Assembly: GCF_018336975.1 (NCBI RefSeq)
Contig: NZ_CP025572.1
Location: 3,705,112 to 3,769,111, forward strand
DNA length: 64,000 nt
Reading direction: 5' to 3'
Source of the DNA: Marinomonas sp. CT5
Lineage (GTDB): Bacteria; Pseudomonadota; Gammaproteobacteria; Pseudomonadales; Marinomonadaceae
Every line of letters begins with the position of its first letter. Position 1 is the first letter of the stretch. Under the pieces are notes generated by a model, which made no database searches, was not told the DNA's origin, and worked only from the letters and a program-made list of their open reading frames with translations. The position numbers were made by a program, and so were the translations under genes. Positions 34,749 to 43,344 of the stretch are shown one piece after another.

Positions 34749-35141
34749 ATGAATAAAGACGCAAACAGAATCACGTTATTTTGGTTAACAACCGCCGTTG
34801 GTGCTGTCCTCTTTGTGACACTACAGTTATTTTTCTTTCTTAATGGCTATGTGATTGCACAAGGTAAAGGACCAAACATCACCTTCGAAACCAATATGCT
34901 GTGGATGTTTTCCGCTTACTATGGGACTTGGATTGTAACAGTTCTACTGACCCTGATTGACAGTACAAAAGCTCAATGGCTGGCACTCATAATCGGCACC
35001 TTGCTTGTTGCATTAAACACACTAGGAGGCATAGTTGACGGAATGCGAGATGGTGCTCATGTCACATTCTCAGCCCTCTTCTTCATCACCCTGCCTGGTA
35101 TTTGTGCCATGGTAGCCACTTGGCGAGCATTGAAAAAATAG
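34749..35141 (+). CDS. Four-helix inner-membrane protein of unknown function, linked to receptor
   Basis: 130 residues with four hydrophobic segments (about 8-30, 48-70, 77-97, 103-123) and few charged residues apart from the termini. An upstream ATG at 34734 is in frame, but ATG 34749 has AAAGG at proper distance. It follows the receptor stop by 30 bases and precedes the next small gene by nine, so it is probably part of an iron-regulated transcript. No family recognised. It could assist ferrisiderophore handling at the inner membrane, but that is guilt by association only. Confidence 0.72.
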   Translation: MNKDANRITLFWLTTAVGAVLFVTLQLFFFLNGYVIAQGKGPNITFETNMLWMFSAYYGTWIVTVLLTLIDSTKAQWLALIIGTLLVALNTLGGIVDGMRDGAHVTFSALFFITLPGICAMVATWRALKK

Positions 35142-35150
35142 GAGTACATT

Positions 35151-35555
35151 ATGTCAATGAATAGCTCACAATTCCCGTTTGTTTGGATCAGTCTCGACCA
35201 TGAACCAGGACAAGACTCTCAAAAAGATTTCGATGAATTCGAAGCCAACTTACAGCGAGGTGAACCCTTTGTCCTGCTAAGCAACTCCGCTCCGACAGGT
35301 GATCACGAGCACTCTAAGGAAGAAAAGAAACGCACGTCTCTGTGGATGAAAAAAAACAAAGCAGAGCTTCGTAAATGGGTGGTCGCTATGATTCTTATCG
35401 AGCCCAATGCCGCCAAACGTTTTGGCTTTAAAGCTTTCGCGGAAGTGTTTTCTAAGTTCTGGGGCTACCCTTTGATTATGGCATCATCAACCGATGCAGC
35501 CATGGAAATTGCAAAAGGATTACTTCCCAATCATCAGGAGACAAGCGCTAAGTAA
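35151..35555 (+). CDS. Small cytoplasmic protein of unknown function, third in receptor operon
   Basis: 134 residues without signal peptide or membrane helix. N-terminal 'FPFVWISLDHEPGQDSQKDFDEFEANLQRGEPFVLLSN' looks like a beta-alpha-beta start. The middle is highly charged ('HEHSKEEKKRTSLWMKKNKAELRKW'), then 'MILIEPNAAKRFGFKAFAEVFSKFWGYPLIMASSTDAAMEIAKGLLP'. Good GGAG ribosome site. It is tightly behind the membrane gene. Family not recognised. The position suggests a role in iron or siderophore metabolism, unproven. Confidence 0.72.
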   Translation: MSMNSSQFPFVWISLDHEPGQDSQKDFDEFEANLQRGEPFVLLSNSAPTGDHEHSKEEKKRTSLWMKKNKAELRKWVVAMILIEPNAAKRFGFKAFAEVFSKFWGYPLIMASSTDAAMEIAKGLLPNHQETSAK

Positions 35556-35584
35556 TCAGCAGCAATGTAAATCGTATTCATCGC

Positions 35585-35613
35585 AAAAAAAAGGCGAACC
35601 TAGTGGGTTCGCC
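35585..35613 (-). terminator. Rho-independent terminator of the HPF-like gene
   Basis: Stem GGCGAACC / GGTTCGCC with a five-base loop. On the minus strand it is followed by eight T. It lies 45 bases past the stop of the leftward HPF-like gene and may also slow rightward transcription of the receptor operon. Confidence 0.9.
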
Positions 35614-35657
35614 AAAGCGGTTATTACACTCATCAGTTCAGAGGTCTAGGGGATTAC

Positions 35658-36071
35658 TCAGGCATGTTGATAATAGCCATATTCGTTTTCGTATTCTTCA
35701 TAGATATCCCGAGGCATTTTCTTCTGCGGCCTCATCTTATGAAAGGCGGCTTTAAGTCGCGTAGCCTTGTGTTGTAGCCGTTCAATGCGTCGCGTTACCG
35801 TGCGGCTGGTGCGGCTCGCGGCGCTGTCTATTGCGCAATACAAATCGGCTTGTTGTTCACTAATTACCACTTCTTTTTGGCCATTGAGTTTGACCAATAC
35901 TTGGCAGTGTTTGTCTTCACCACCTTTCGGACCGTTCACGTCGGTAAGCGTGACCGTCACTCGTTGAATATTGTCATAACGGGAATTCAAGGCAAAATTA
36001 AGACGACGTTTCACATACGCTTTCAGGCTTTTAGTCAGTGCTAGACGACGTGCTTGTACTTTGATTCTCAT
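35658..36071 (-). CDS. HPF/RaiA-family ribosome-associated protein
   Basis: 137 residues. The beta-alpha-beta-beta-beta-alpha domain of the S30AE/HPF family is recognisable: 'LTKSLKAYVKRRLNFALNSRYDNIQRVTVTLTDVNGPKGGEDKHCQVLVKLNGQKEVVISEQQADLYCAIDSAASRTSRTVTRRIER', then a basic tail and an acidic Tyr-rich end 'DIYEEYENEYGYYQHA'. Family members bind the small ribosomal subunit in stationary phase or stress. It is not beside rpoN, the usual site of hpf, and has an unusual tail, so it may be a paralogue. Single gene, divergent from nhaR. Confidence 0.85.
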   Translation of the reverse strand: MRIKVQARRLALTKSLKAYVKRRLNFALNSRYDNIQRVTVTLTDVNGPKGGEDKHCQVLVKLNGQKEVVISEQQADLYCAIDSAASRTSRTVTRRIERLQHKATRLKAAFHKMRPQKKMPRDIYEEYENEYGYYQHA

Positions 36072-36197
36072 CTTGCTCTCCTTTTACTCATGAATGAGTA
36101 AGTTATGTTGGAAACTTCAACTTACTAACAAAAACTCATAAGATATAATCGAATTATTTATGTAAATACTCAGTTTTTTTCGAAGTGTTGGTGAAAG

Positions 36198-37094
36198 ATG
36201 ATTAATTTCAAACATTTGCATTATTTCTGGATGGTCGCGAAACAAGGCAGCATTACACGAGCCAGCGAACATCTTCACATAACGCCGCAAACCATCAGTG
36301 GACAAATTAGTCTATTGGAAGAACAACTGGGAAAAGCCTTATTTAACAAGGTGGGGCGCAACCTTGAGTTAACCGAAACCGGTCACATGGTGTTGGGCTA
36401 TGCCGATGAAATATTTTCATTGGGGAGCGAGTTGGAACAATCGGTCCGTCTCGCCTCAAGTGATCGCACACAAATACTGCGGGTCGGAATTGCCGACTCG
36501 ATTCCAAAGTCTATCGCTCACCGATTACTTGCCCCAGCTATGGCATTAGAAGACCCTGTACGCCTAGTCTGTAAAGAAAACAGCTTAGAAGATCTATTAG
36601 GGGAACTGGCGCTGCATAAAGTGGATTTGATCATTGCCGATGGACAAATCCCACCACACCTAGCGGTTCGCGGCTTTAATCACTTCTTGGGCGAATGTGG
36701 CACCAGTTTCATGGCGACACCTGGATTACTCGAACACTCGCCAGAAAGCTTTCCAGCCTGCTTGCGCGGTGCTCCCATGTTGATTCCGAGTGATCAGTCA
36801 TTGATACACATTCAACTTTTACAATGGCTGGAAAGGCACCATCTTCACCCGAGAATCATGGGGGAATTTGACGACCGAGCCTTGATGAAAACCTTTGGGC
36901 AAGCCGGAGCCGGAGTGTTTATCGTGCCATCAGCCATTGCCAAAGAAGTCGAAAAGCAGTTTCAGGTTGAAAGCATCGGCAGCACGGAAGAAATACGCGA
37001 GCAATTCTTCATCATTGCCACCGAACAGCACCTTTCAAATCCCGCTATTATTGCCATTAAGGACGCGGCAAGAGGATGGCTCAAGCCCCAATAG
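36198..37094 (+). CDS. nhaR: LysR-type transcriptional activator NhaR
   Basis: 298 residues (E. coli NhaR 301). The HTH (residues 3-62) reads 'NFKHLHYFWMVAKQGSITRASEHLHITPQTISGQISLLEEQLG', matching NhaR wording closely, and 'VGIADSIPKSIAHRLLAPA' and 'HKVDLIIADGQIPPHLAVRGFNHFLGECGTSF' follow. NhaR senses sodium and activates the Na+/H+ antiporter gene nhaA in E. coli. No nhaA lies in this window. Single rightward gene at the edge of the AT-rich segment. Confidence 0.88.
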   Translation: MINFKHLHYFWMVAKQGSITRASEHLHITPQTISGQISLLEEQLGKALFNKVGRNLELTETGHMVLGYADEIFSLGSELEQSVRLASSDRTQILRVGIADSIPKSIAHRLLAPAMALEDPVRLVCKENSLEDLLGELALHKVDLIIADGQIPPHLAVRGFNHFLGECGTSFMATPGLLEHSPESFPACLRGAPMLIPSDQSLIHIQLLQWLERHHLHPRIMGEFDDRALMKTFGQAGAGVFIVPSAIAKEVEKQFQVESIGSTEEIREQFFIIATEQHLSNPAIIAIKDAARGWLKPQ

Positions 37095-37241
37095 CGAAGT
37101 GAAACTCGGACCAATACAAACACTAAAAGTGTTCAATAGTAATCAGCTGGGGCTGCTCTACCTCATAAACCCACGGTGCTTCTCAAAAAAATTTAGACCT
37201 TTTCATACACTCCAAAGAAACCTTTTTCCAAGATATAAATA

Positions 37242-37394
37242 TCATCTAGTCCCATACGACGAAAGAAGCCCTCTCATAGTAAACTTCATGTTCAGCTGGA
37301 GCCTTTTTAGTACTTCTAAGACAAAAACTGGATGGACAATCGCAATACCAAGCCCTTCACGCGCCGCTAAAATAGCATTTAGTAAATAATGATT
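37242..37394 (-). pseudogene. Remnant of a LysR-type regulator (C-terminal fragment)
   Basis: A 50-codon open stretch bounded by stops gives 'LLNAILAAREGLGIAIVHP' then 'VFVLEVLKRLQ'. This is the wording of the end of a LysR effector domain (AA-x-x-GLGIA-x-x-P). There is no start, HTH or upstream body. It lies in a gene-free 900-base stretch at the edge of the AT-rich region and reads as a decayed gene. Confidence 0.6.
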
Positions 37395-38021
37395 TCATTT
37401 ATTTTCAATTAATCGCCATATCGATTTGGTGACGTATTCGATATCTATTAGCGAGTGACGAAAAAACGTCATTCATTAAACAGATCAAAAATCATCTTAT
37501 AGCAAAACAGCCACTAGACGTGAAGTTGGATACAAACAAGCAATCTGAATCTACGTGAGACAGTGGCAGAGCACACACGATAATCAACCACTCCAGACAG
37601 CAAAGACCAGGCGAAGATTTTCAACGCCCGATATTGTAATAGGTGAACAGCGCTTCAAATTTGTAAACTCGAACTTATTGACGGCACTAATTTATTTGTA
37701 ATTTTAACTGGACTTTGTGCCCTCCACCGCTATTTGCATGATAAATAAACACTTCAGCGAAAATACCGAGCACACCTAAATCAATGGCCACCCTGATGAC
37801 GGTGTCTTTAGAAATTTTAAGTTCTTGTTGTCTAATGGTTTACACTCTTCCTTAATCAGGATGAATACTGATATCTTACCTGCAATCGATGGCTCAATGA
37901 CCACTTTCCTCGCATACAATAAAGATCAACAAACGCCAAGAACACTGAAAGATCTAGCCAGGGTGACAATTAAAATTTGATAAACTTTCTCTGCTTTATC
38001 GAAACATCAGTATTAACCGCT
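37395..38021. other. Gene-free decayed region
   Basis: 627 bases with no intact gene. On the minus strand about 37698-37846 is a short open stretch reading 'RQQELKISKDTVIRVAIDLG', which resembles a helix-turn-helix recognition segment but lacks a start. On the plus strand 37864-37980 a 38-codon frame has no recognisable features. Both look like gene debris. No terminator or repeat stands out. Confidence 0.5.
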
Positions 38022-39542
38022 TTATAGCGAGCCTAAATTCCTTTTATATATCTTCGTTTTAATTTTCGTATGTGAAATCATGCCTTGATAACCTAATTCT
38101 TTCCCCATTCCCGAATCTTTATGCCCACCAAACGGAAGTGCCAAATCAATCACATTATGATTATTAACCCAAACCATTCCAGCGGATAACCTACGAAAAT
38201 ATTTGTCAATTCGATCAACATTTTTAGACCAAATACTCGCACCCAATCCAAAGCTTGTTGAGTTAGCTAATGCTATGGCTTCTTCATCGTCCCTATAGGA
38301 AAAAACAGATAAAACAGGTCCGAAGATTTCATTCTGAACCATGTGAGCATCCGCAGACAAAGAGGCAATAATCGTCGGCTCAATATATGCACCAGGGCCT
38401 TCAACTGCATACCCTCCAGTAATAAGCTCTCCTCCTGCCTCAAGGCCAGACTTAATGAAGTTCAATACGTTCTGCCTATGTTCTTTATGCACTAAAGGCC
38501 CCATTTGAGAATAAGGATTAAGACCTGGCCCTAACTTAAGACTTTCGGCTATTTCCTTCACCCCTTCAACCACTTGGTTATAAATAGAATGATGCACCAA
38601 TAAACGAGATCCAGCACAGCAATTTTGACCGTGATTCCCCCAAATAGCCCAAGCTGCTCCAGGAATTGCTTCAGTAAGATCTGCATCTTCTGCAATAATA
38701 ACAGGGGACTTACCACCCAACTCTAATGTACAAGCCTTCATCTGACTGGCAGCGGTTGCACCAATTAGCTTTCCAGTTCCTGTCGAACCAGTAAAAGTGA
38801 CTTTATTAACTCCTGGGTGTTCAACTAGCATTTTTCCAGCTTCGGATCCATAGCCCGTAATTACATTCACAACACCTGAAGGAATACCCGCTTCGATACA
38901 TAACTGAGCTAAACGCAAAGTGGTTAAAGGAGTTTGCTCTGCCGGTTTAATCACTACAGTACAACCAGTAGCTAATACAGGAGCCAATTTCCAAATAGCC
39001 TGACACAAAGGTACGTTCCAAGGAGTAATGGCTGCGACTACACCAATAGGAAAATGCATTGTTGAACCACTAAAATGTTCATCAGGCAAGTAAGGTACTG
39101 ACAAGTCTATTGATTGACCTGAAATTTTGGTCGACCATCCAGCCATATATCTCAAAGTATAAACGGAAAAATCAACATCAAAGGCTCTAGTGTTACTTAT
39201 AAGTTTGCCACTAGATAAAGTTTCTAACTCGGAAAGTTCTTTTCCATTTTCTATTAAAAGCTCAGCCAATCTAAGCATTGCAGCTTCACGCTCATGAGGA
39301 CGCATTGAAGCCCAAACTCCGGTTTCAAAAGCACGGGTTGCAGCATCAACAGCTTTATCTACATCAGTGGCGCATGCACGAGCTACTTGTGCTATGTGCT
39401 CATCATTACTAGGATCTACGATTGAATAATACTGTCCTTTTGTTGGCTCCTGATAGTATCCATCAATAAACAGCTTTGTCGTAGAGCCAATTACTAAACG
39501 TGCTTTATCTGTTAAAATTGAATAGTCATTACTTAAGTTCAT
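38022..39542 (-). CDS. Aldehyde dehydrogenase (phenylacetaldehyde/betaine-aldehyde type)
   Basis: 506 residues, full length for the ALDH superfamily. Cofactor and active-site landmarks: 'AITPWNVPLCQAIWKLAPVLATGCTVVIKPAEQTPL', 'VTFTGSTGTGKLIG', catalytic Glu in 'LELGGKSPVIIAEDADL', catalytic Cys in 'GQNCCAGSRLLV', 'NEIFGPVLSVFSY' and 'FGGHKDSGMGKELG'. It oxidises an aldehyde to the acid with NAD(P)+. The NH2-terminal 'KLFIDGYYQEP' and overall wording lean towards FeaB-like phenylacetaldehyde dehydrogenases, but the substrate is not fixed. It is divergent from the two-component genes, which may control it. Confidence 0.92.
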   Translation of the reverse strand: MNLSNDYSILTDKARLVIGSTTKLFIDGYYQEPTKGQYYSIVDPSNDEHIAQVARACATDVDKAVDAATRAFETGVWASMRPHEREAAMLRLAELLIENGKELSELETLSSGKLISNTRAFDVDFSVYTLRYMAGWSTKISGQSIDLSVPYLPDEHFSGSTMHFPIGVVAAITPWNVPLCQAIWKLAPVLATGCTVVIKPAEQTPLTTLRLAQLCIEAGIPSGVVNVITGYGSEAGKMLVEHPGVNKVTFTGSTGTGKLIGATAASQMKACTLELGGKSPVIIAEDADLTEAIPGAAWAIWGNHGQNCCAGSRLLVHHSIYNQVVEGVKEIAESLKLGPGLNPYSQMGPLVHKEHRQNVLNFIKSGLEAGGELITGGYAVEGPGAYIEPTIIASLSADAHMVQNEIFGPVLSVFSYRDDEEAIALANSTSFGLGASIWSKNVDRIDKYFRRLSAGMVWVNNHNVIDLALPFGGHKDSGMGKELGYQGMISHTKIKTKIYKRNLGSL

Positions 39543-39946
39543 AACTCTAAGCCTCCTTAAATAAAAGATTCAATCTCCCATAAAGCCCTCTAAATATCGA
39601 TAACCTGAAAGTACATAACTGTTGCGTTTTAAGCACTCTTTTATTCAAACTTTTTCTCAATTCACTTATGAAGTAGATAGTGTATACCCCAAGTATCAGA
39701 GAAAAGGTATGATAATTGCTTAAAACTAAACCACCAGAAAGAGTGAATAAATTAGGAGTAAAACCATAGACACTAGAGCCAAGCTGACTCATAGTATCAA
39801 TACAACAATCAACAGACAGGTATATTATTGAAAAGGTTTTAATTAGGTAAATTATGAATATAAATAAATTTGGCTATAAGTTTACATGACATAAAAAATT
39901 ATTTATTTTTTTACATCTTCAACCTACTGTAAATAATAGATTAAAT
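39543..39946. other. Intergenic region between aldehyde dehydrogenase and response regulator
   Basis: 404 bases, strongly AT-rich near the right side with several poly-A/T tracts (for example 39893-39945) that could be promoters for the two divergent transcription units. AGGAGG lies at 39551-39556 just before the dehydrogenase start on the minus strand (GGAGGC). A short open frame here lacks coding character. No clear operator found. Confidence 0.5.
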
Positions 39947-40549
39947 ATGAATAGTATTGTATATGTTATTGATGATGACGAATCTGTAAGAAATTCTGTG
40001 AGTTGGCTATTAAACTCTGTTGGAATTGAGGTAAAGTGCTTTGAGTCCGCTGATTTATTTTTATCTGAAGCAGAGTTCATTGGCGTCGGTTGCATACTTT
40101 TAGATGTCAGAATGCCTAAAACTGGTGGTCTGGAATTACAAAGTGAAATAGAGAAATTAGAGTGCACTATGCCTATTATTTTCTTAACAGCATATGGAAG
40201 TGTACAAATGGCTGTAAGAGCGCTTAAAAAAGGAGCAATTAACTTTATAGAAAAACCTTACGATGATCAGAGATTAATTGACTCCGTAAATAGCAGTCTT
40301 GAAAAAAGTAAAGAACTTTATGATAACTTCTTAAAGAAAAGAGAAATAGAAAACATAATAAAAAGATTAACAGATAGAGAAAAAGAAATATATCATCGTA
40401 TTGTAGAAGGTAAGTCTAGCAAAGCCATCTCCCAAGAACTTTTCATAAGTATAAAAACAGTTGAAACACATAGATCTAATATAAGAGAAAAAATTGGATC
40501 AAATTCAATTATGAACTTTGTTAGAGAGGTATGGAAAAGTGCACCTTAA
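39947..40549 (+). CDS. FixJ-family response regulator (StyR-like)
   Basis: 200 residues. Receiver domain (1-115) with acidic pocket 'VIDDDESVR', phosphoacceptor Asp in 'ILLDVRMPKTGG' (about residue 54), 'IFLTAYGSVQMAVRALKKGAINFIEKPYD' with the conserved Thr and Lys-Pro. LuxR-type HTH at about 135-195 ('LTDREKEIYHRIVEGKSSKAISQELFISIKTVETHRSNIREKIG'). Such regulators (FixJ, TtrR, StyR) activate transcription on phosphorylation. It overlaps the kinase gene that follows, so the two are co-expressed. AT-rich codon use (many AAA, ATA, AGA) sets it apart from genes left of 37 kb. Confidence 0.93.
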   Translation: MNSIVYVIDDDESVRNSVSWLLNSVGIEVKCFESADLFLSEAEFIGVGCILLDVRMPKTGGLELQSEIEKLECTMPIIFLTAYGSVQMAVRALKKGAINFIEKPYDDQRLIDSVNSSLEKSKELYDNFLKKREIENIIKRLTDREKEIYHRIVEGKSSKAISQELFISIKTVETHRSNIREKIGSNSIMNFVREVWKSAP

Positions 40550-42062
40550 GTCCGAAGAAAAATCGAAAACTGATCTCGATTTTGAAATGATTTATCAATA
40601 TGCAAACGACTCCATGATTATTCATGATGCAACAACAGGAAAAATCCTAGAAGTTAATGAGCGATCTTGTGAGCTATACGGAAGGAGCAAGGAAGAAATA
40701 TTAAAATTATCAGTAGGTGATCTTTCAATTGGAAATCATAAATATAATCAAAAAAAAGCCATTGAATTGATCAAAAAATCTTCAAACTCTAACAAGATTC
40801 TCACTTTCGATTGGGTTGTAAAGCATGCAGATGGTAGGGTTATACCAGTCGAAGCTAACTTAAAAAGAATAGAAGGAACATCTCCTCCATTAATTTTAGG
40901 AATGGCTAGGGATATTTCACAAAGAAAAGCATTAGAAAAGAAAATTAAAAACCAAAAACTATATTATAAAAGACTAATTGGAGTTTCATCTGATGGAATC
41001 GCCCTGATAGATAAGGATGGAATATTAAAATATGTTAGTCCCTCCGTAAAAAATATTATTGGTTTTCCTGCTCGATGCTGTATTAAAGAAAATATTATAG
41101 ATTATCTTGATGAGAAAGATGGTTTTAAGATATTTAAACTCTTATCTAAAGCAAAACAAAAAATCGTTACTGAAGGAAGCATTTCCTATAGAATAAAAAA
41201 TTCAAAAGGTGAATGGAGAAACCATGAATCTTCTTTTAAAAATCACCTAGATAAAAAAGAATTTGGTTATATCATCATTAACTTTAGAGATGTAACAGAT
41301 CGTTTAAGAAAAGAAGAAGAAGAAAAAAATAGAGAGCAACAACTAAATCACTTTTGGAGGCTTACTATAGCAGGCGAAGTTTCTGCTGCAATGGCACATG
41401 AAGTTAATCAACCCTTATGTGCAGCAAGAAATTATATTGCAGGCTATAGACGACGCATAGAAACAAATCAACTTTCACCTAATGACCTTAATGATGGCAT
41501 CCGATTTGCTGAGAAAGAACTTGACAGAGCCGCTAATATAATAAAATCTTTACGTAATTTCACAAGAAACTCTCCTATGAACATTAAAAAAAATACATTA
41601 TCAGATGTATTAAACGACATTTTAGCTTTCATAGAGATTCGGTGTAAAGAAAATTCCTGCCAATTAAAAATAGAAATAATTGACAACGATTATATTTATT
41701 GCGATTCAACGCTAATACAGCAAGTTATTACGAATATTGTTATTAATGCCATAGAAGCGATGGAGGAAAACACATTAGAAAACAGTGAAATTTCAATAAA
41801 AACGTTTAAAAAAGAAAATCAAATGTATTTAAGCGTCACTGATACAGGAGGAAATTTACCTTTTAATAATATTGATGAGTTGCCAGGACGTTTCTTCACA
41901 ACCAAAGACTCAGGCGTTGGACTAGGTCTTTCTTTATGTCGATCTATCATTAGTGCACATCATGGTTTTTTTAATGTAGAGAGAAAACACAACCCCGAAA
42001 AATCTTGCTTTTACTTTAGTCTACCTATCAATAAAAGTGACAAAACACTCCAAAATAAATAA
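40539..42062 (+). CDS. PAS-domain sensor histidine kinase (FixL/StyS-like)
   Basis: About 507 residues from GTG 40539, where AGAGAGG is well placed; an in-frame TTG at 40518 is the alternative. PAS 1 spans about 10-130 ('MIYQYANDSMIIHDATTGKILEVNERSCELYGRSKEEIL'), PAS 2 about 145-260 ('GVSSDGIALIDKDGILKYVSPSVKNIIG'). No membrane helix is present, so it is a soluble sensor. Phospho-His in 'AMAHEVNQPLCAARNYI' (about 290), N box 'NIVINAIEAMEEN', G1 'DTGGN', F box 'GRFFTTKDSGVGLGLSLC'. It pairs with the overlapping FixJ-type regulator. The G1 box differs from the usual DTGPG. The signal is unknown; no heme-binding FixL pattern could be confirmed. Confidence 0.92.
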   Translation: MHLKSEEKSKTDLDFEMIYQYANDSMIIHDATTGKILEVNERSCELYGRSKEEILKLSVGDLSIGNHKYNQKKAIELIKKSSNSNKILTFDWVVKHADGRVIPVEANLKRIEGTSPPLILGMARDISQRKALEKKIKNQKLYYKRLIGVSSDGIALIDKDGILKYVSPSVKNIIGFPARCCIKENIIDYLDEKDGFKIFKLLSKAKQKIVTEGSISYRIKNSKGEWRNHESSFKNHLDKKEFGYIIINFRDVTDRLRKEEEEKNREQQLNHFWRLTIAGEVSAAMAHEVNQPLCAARNYIAGYRRRIETNQLSPNDLNDGIRFAEKELDRAANIIKSLRNFTRNSPMNIKKNTLSDVLNDILAFIEIRCKENSCQLKIEIIDNDYIYCDSTLIQQVITNIVINAIEAMEENTLENSEISIKTFKKENQMYLSVTDTGGNLPFNNIDELPGRFFTTKDSGVGLGLSLCRSIISAHHGFFNVERKHNPEKSCFYFSLPINKSDKTLQNK

Positions 42063-42461
42063 GGACATTTTATTACTCATCTAACATTGATAGCTCACAT
42101 TTGTAGCTCTATTTTTTAGAGCAACATTTCCAGTTATAACTAACATTGCAATGATTCTAAAAATCATTTAAAAACTATATGAAAACTTAAAAGCAAAAAA
42201 GAATTATCACTATGGTTATCACTTATTCCCATAAGTTCAAAACCATACCAAGAAACACTTAATTAATGTGCTTTAGTCAGTTAAATTCACCGAGACACAA
42301 AAGCGCCATGGGAGCAAATAAGGTATAGAAATAAGAATAATATTAAAATTCTGACATGTTTTTCCTAGTCATCACGTATTTAGAAAAGATATAAATAAGG
42401 CTCATCCTCCGTTTATAGAAAAATAGAAGCCTTATTTGTCTTTCCTAAGCCATAATGAATA
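42063..42461. other. Gene-free AT-rich spacer
   Basis: 399 bases between convergent kinase and hydrolase genes. Its main structure is AAATAAGGCT (from about 42394) pairing with AGCCTTATTT (ending about 42439) across a long loop, which may act as a weak terminator. Nothing else is supported. Confidence 0.45.
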
Positions 42462-43325
42462 TCACAATCTAGTTAAACTGCTTTGTTCTTCTAACTCGTC
42501 AAAAAAGTAATGTATAGCATCAGCAACTTCTTTTGACTTTAACTCCATCAATGGAATACCACCTCCTTCAATTTCAACAAGAGACACAAACGGGGAATTG
42601 TCATAGGCTTCTACAACAAGTGAAGTACGCCCATAAGTAATCACATCCGCCATAGCTGCCACCACTAAGATAGGAGCAGTAACGAGAGGAACCCGCTCTA
42701 GCATGTTATATCTAGCAACAGCCAAATGTCCTTCCAATGGTGTCACTCCTGGCGTCAACGCATCATGGATAAAACGATCCAAAATCTCTGGATGCCCTGA
42801 AGGGTATAATTCTAAACGCTTACGCCACAACTCTAGTAAATGTGAACCATTTTCTTGAATCTCAGCGGTATCGACATCTAATGATTCCATCATTTTGCGA
42901 AACTCATCGTCGACAAGATCACCAGCAGATAAAACAATAGCTCTCACACGATCAGGGGCTATCGCAGCCACTTCAGATGCGACAAACATACCAGTATGAT
43001 GGCCAACCAGTGAAAATTTCTCGATATTTAAAGCATTCGTTAAAGCTAAAACACCTTGAGCATATTGCTCAATACTTTGAGGGGCCGCAAACTTTTTCGA
43101 TTGCCCGAAACCATACATATCCATTGCGATCGTACGCCAGCGCTTCGATAAAAGTGGTTGTACTTCTGCAAATTCATCTAGAGATCGAGGAGTTTGATGT
43201 AGCAAAATCATAACTTCTCCCGATCCTGATTCTGCATAATGCAACTGGCCCAATTCAGTATTGACATAATGAAAAGTACGCTCATCTTTGACTACTTTGC
43301 CAGTGTTTGAGTTAGAACATGTCAT
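42462..43325 (-). CDS. Alpha/beta-hydrolase-fold protein with altered catalytic triad
   Basis: 287 residues from ATG 43325; a longer start at 43373 would overlap the upstream gene. Fold features: 'HYAESGSGEVMILLHQTPRSLDEF' (oxyanion-hole strand), 'AMDMYGFGQSKK', elbow 'SLVGHHTGMFVASEVAA', 'VRAIVLSAGD', late 'PILVVAAMADVITYG' and 'VSLVEIEGGGIPLMEL'. The nucleophile position of G-x-Nuc-x-G is His (GHHTG) and the site where the base His normally stands (GGH) is Gly (GGG). It is therefore not a standard Ser hydrolase. It follows the monooxygenase-like gene tightly and probably acts on its product. Reaction unknown. Confidence 0.82.
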   Translation of the reverse strand: MTCSNSNTGKVVKDERTFHYVNTELGQLHYAESGSGEVMILLHQTPRSLDEFAEVQPLLSKRWRTIAMDMYGFGQSKKFAAPQSIEQYAQGVLALTNALNIEKFSLVGHHTGMFVASEVAAIAPDRVRAIVLSAGDLVDDEFRKMMESLDVDTAEIQENGSHLLELWRKRLELYPSGHPEILDRFIHDALTPGVTPLEGHLAVARYNMLERVPLVTAPILVVAAMADVITYGRTSLVVEAYDNSPFVSLVEIEGGGIPLMELKSKEVADAIHYFFDELEEQSSLTRL

Positions 43326-43344
43326 AAAATCAACCGCCGTTAAA

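Noticed and set aside
36895..37389. 164-codon rightward frame overlapping the end of nhaR
   Set aside because: It is out of frame with nhaR over half of its length and then crosses the LysR remnant on the other strand; no protein features.
37395..38021. Insertion sequence or integrase remnant at the island edge
   Set aside because: No transposase or integrase motif or terminal inverted repeats could be found; only regulator-like debris.
39547..39792. 81-codon leftward frame upstream of the aldehyde dehydrogenase
   Set aside because: It has no ribosome site or recognisable features, and lies where the promoter region is expected.
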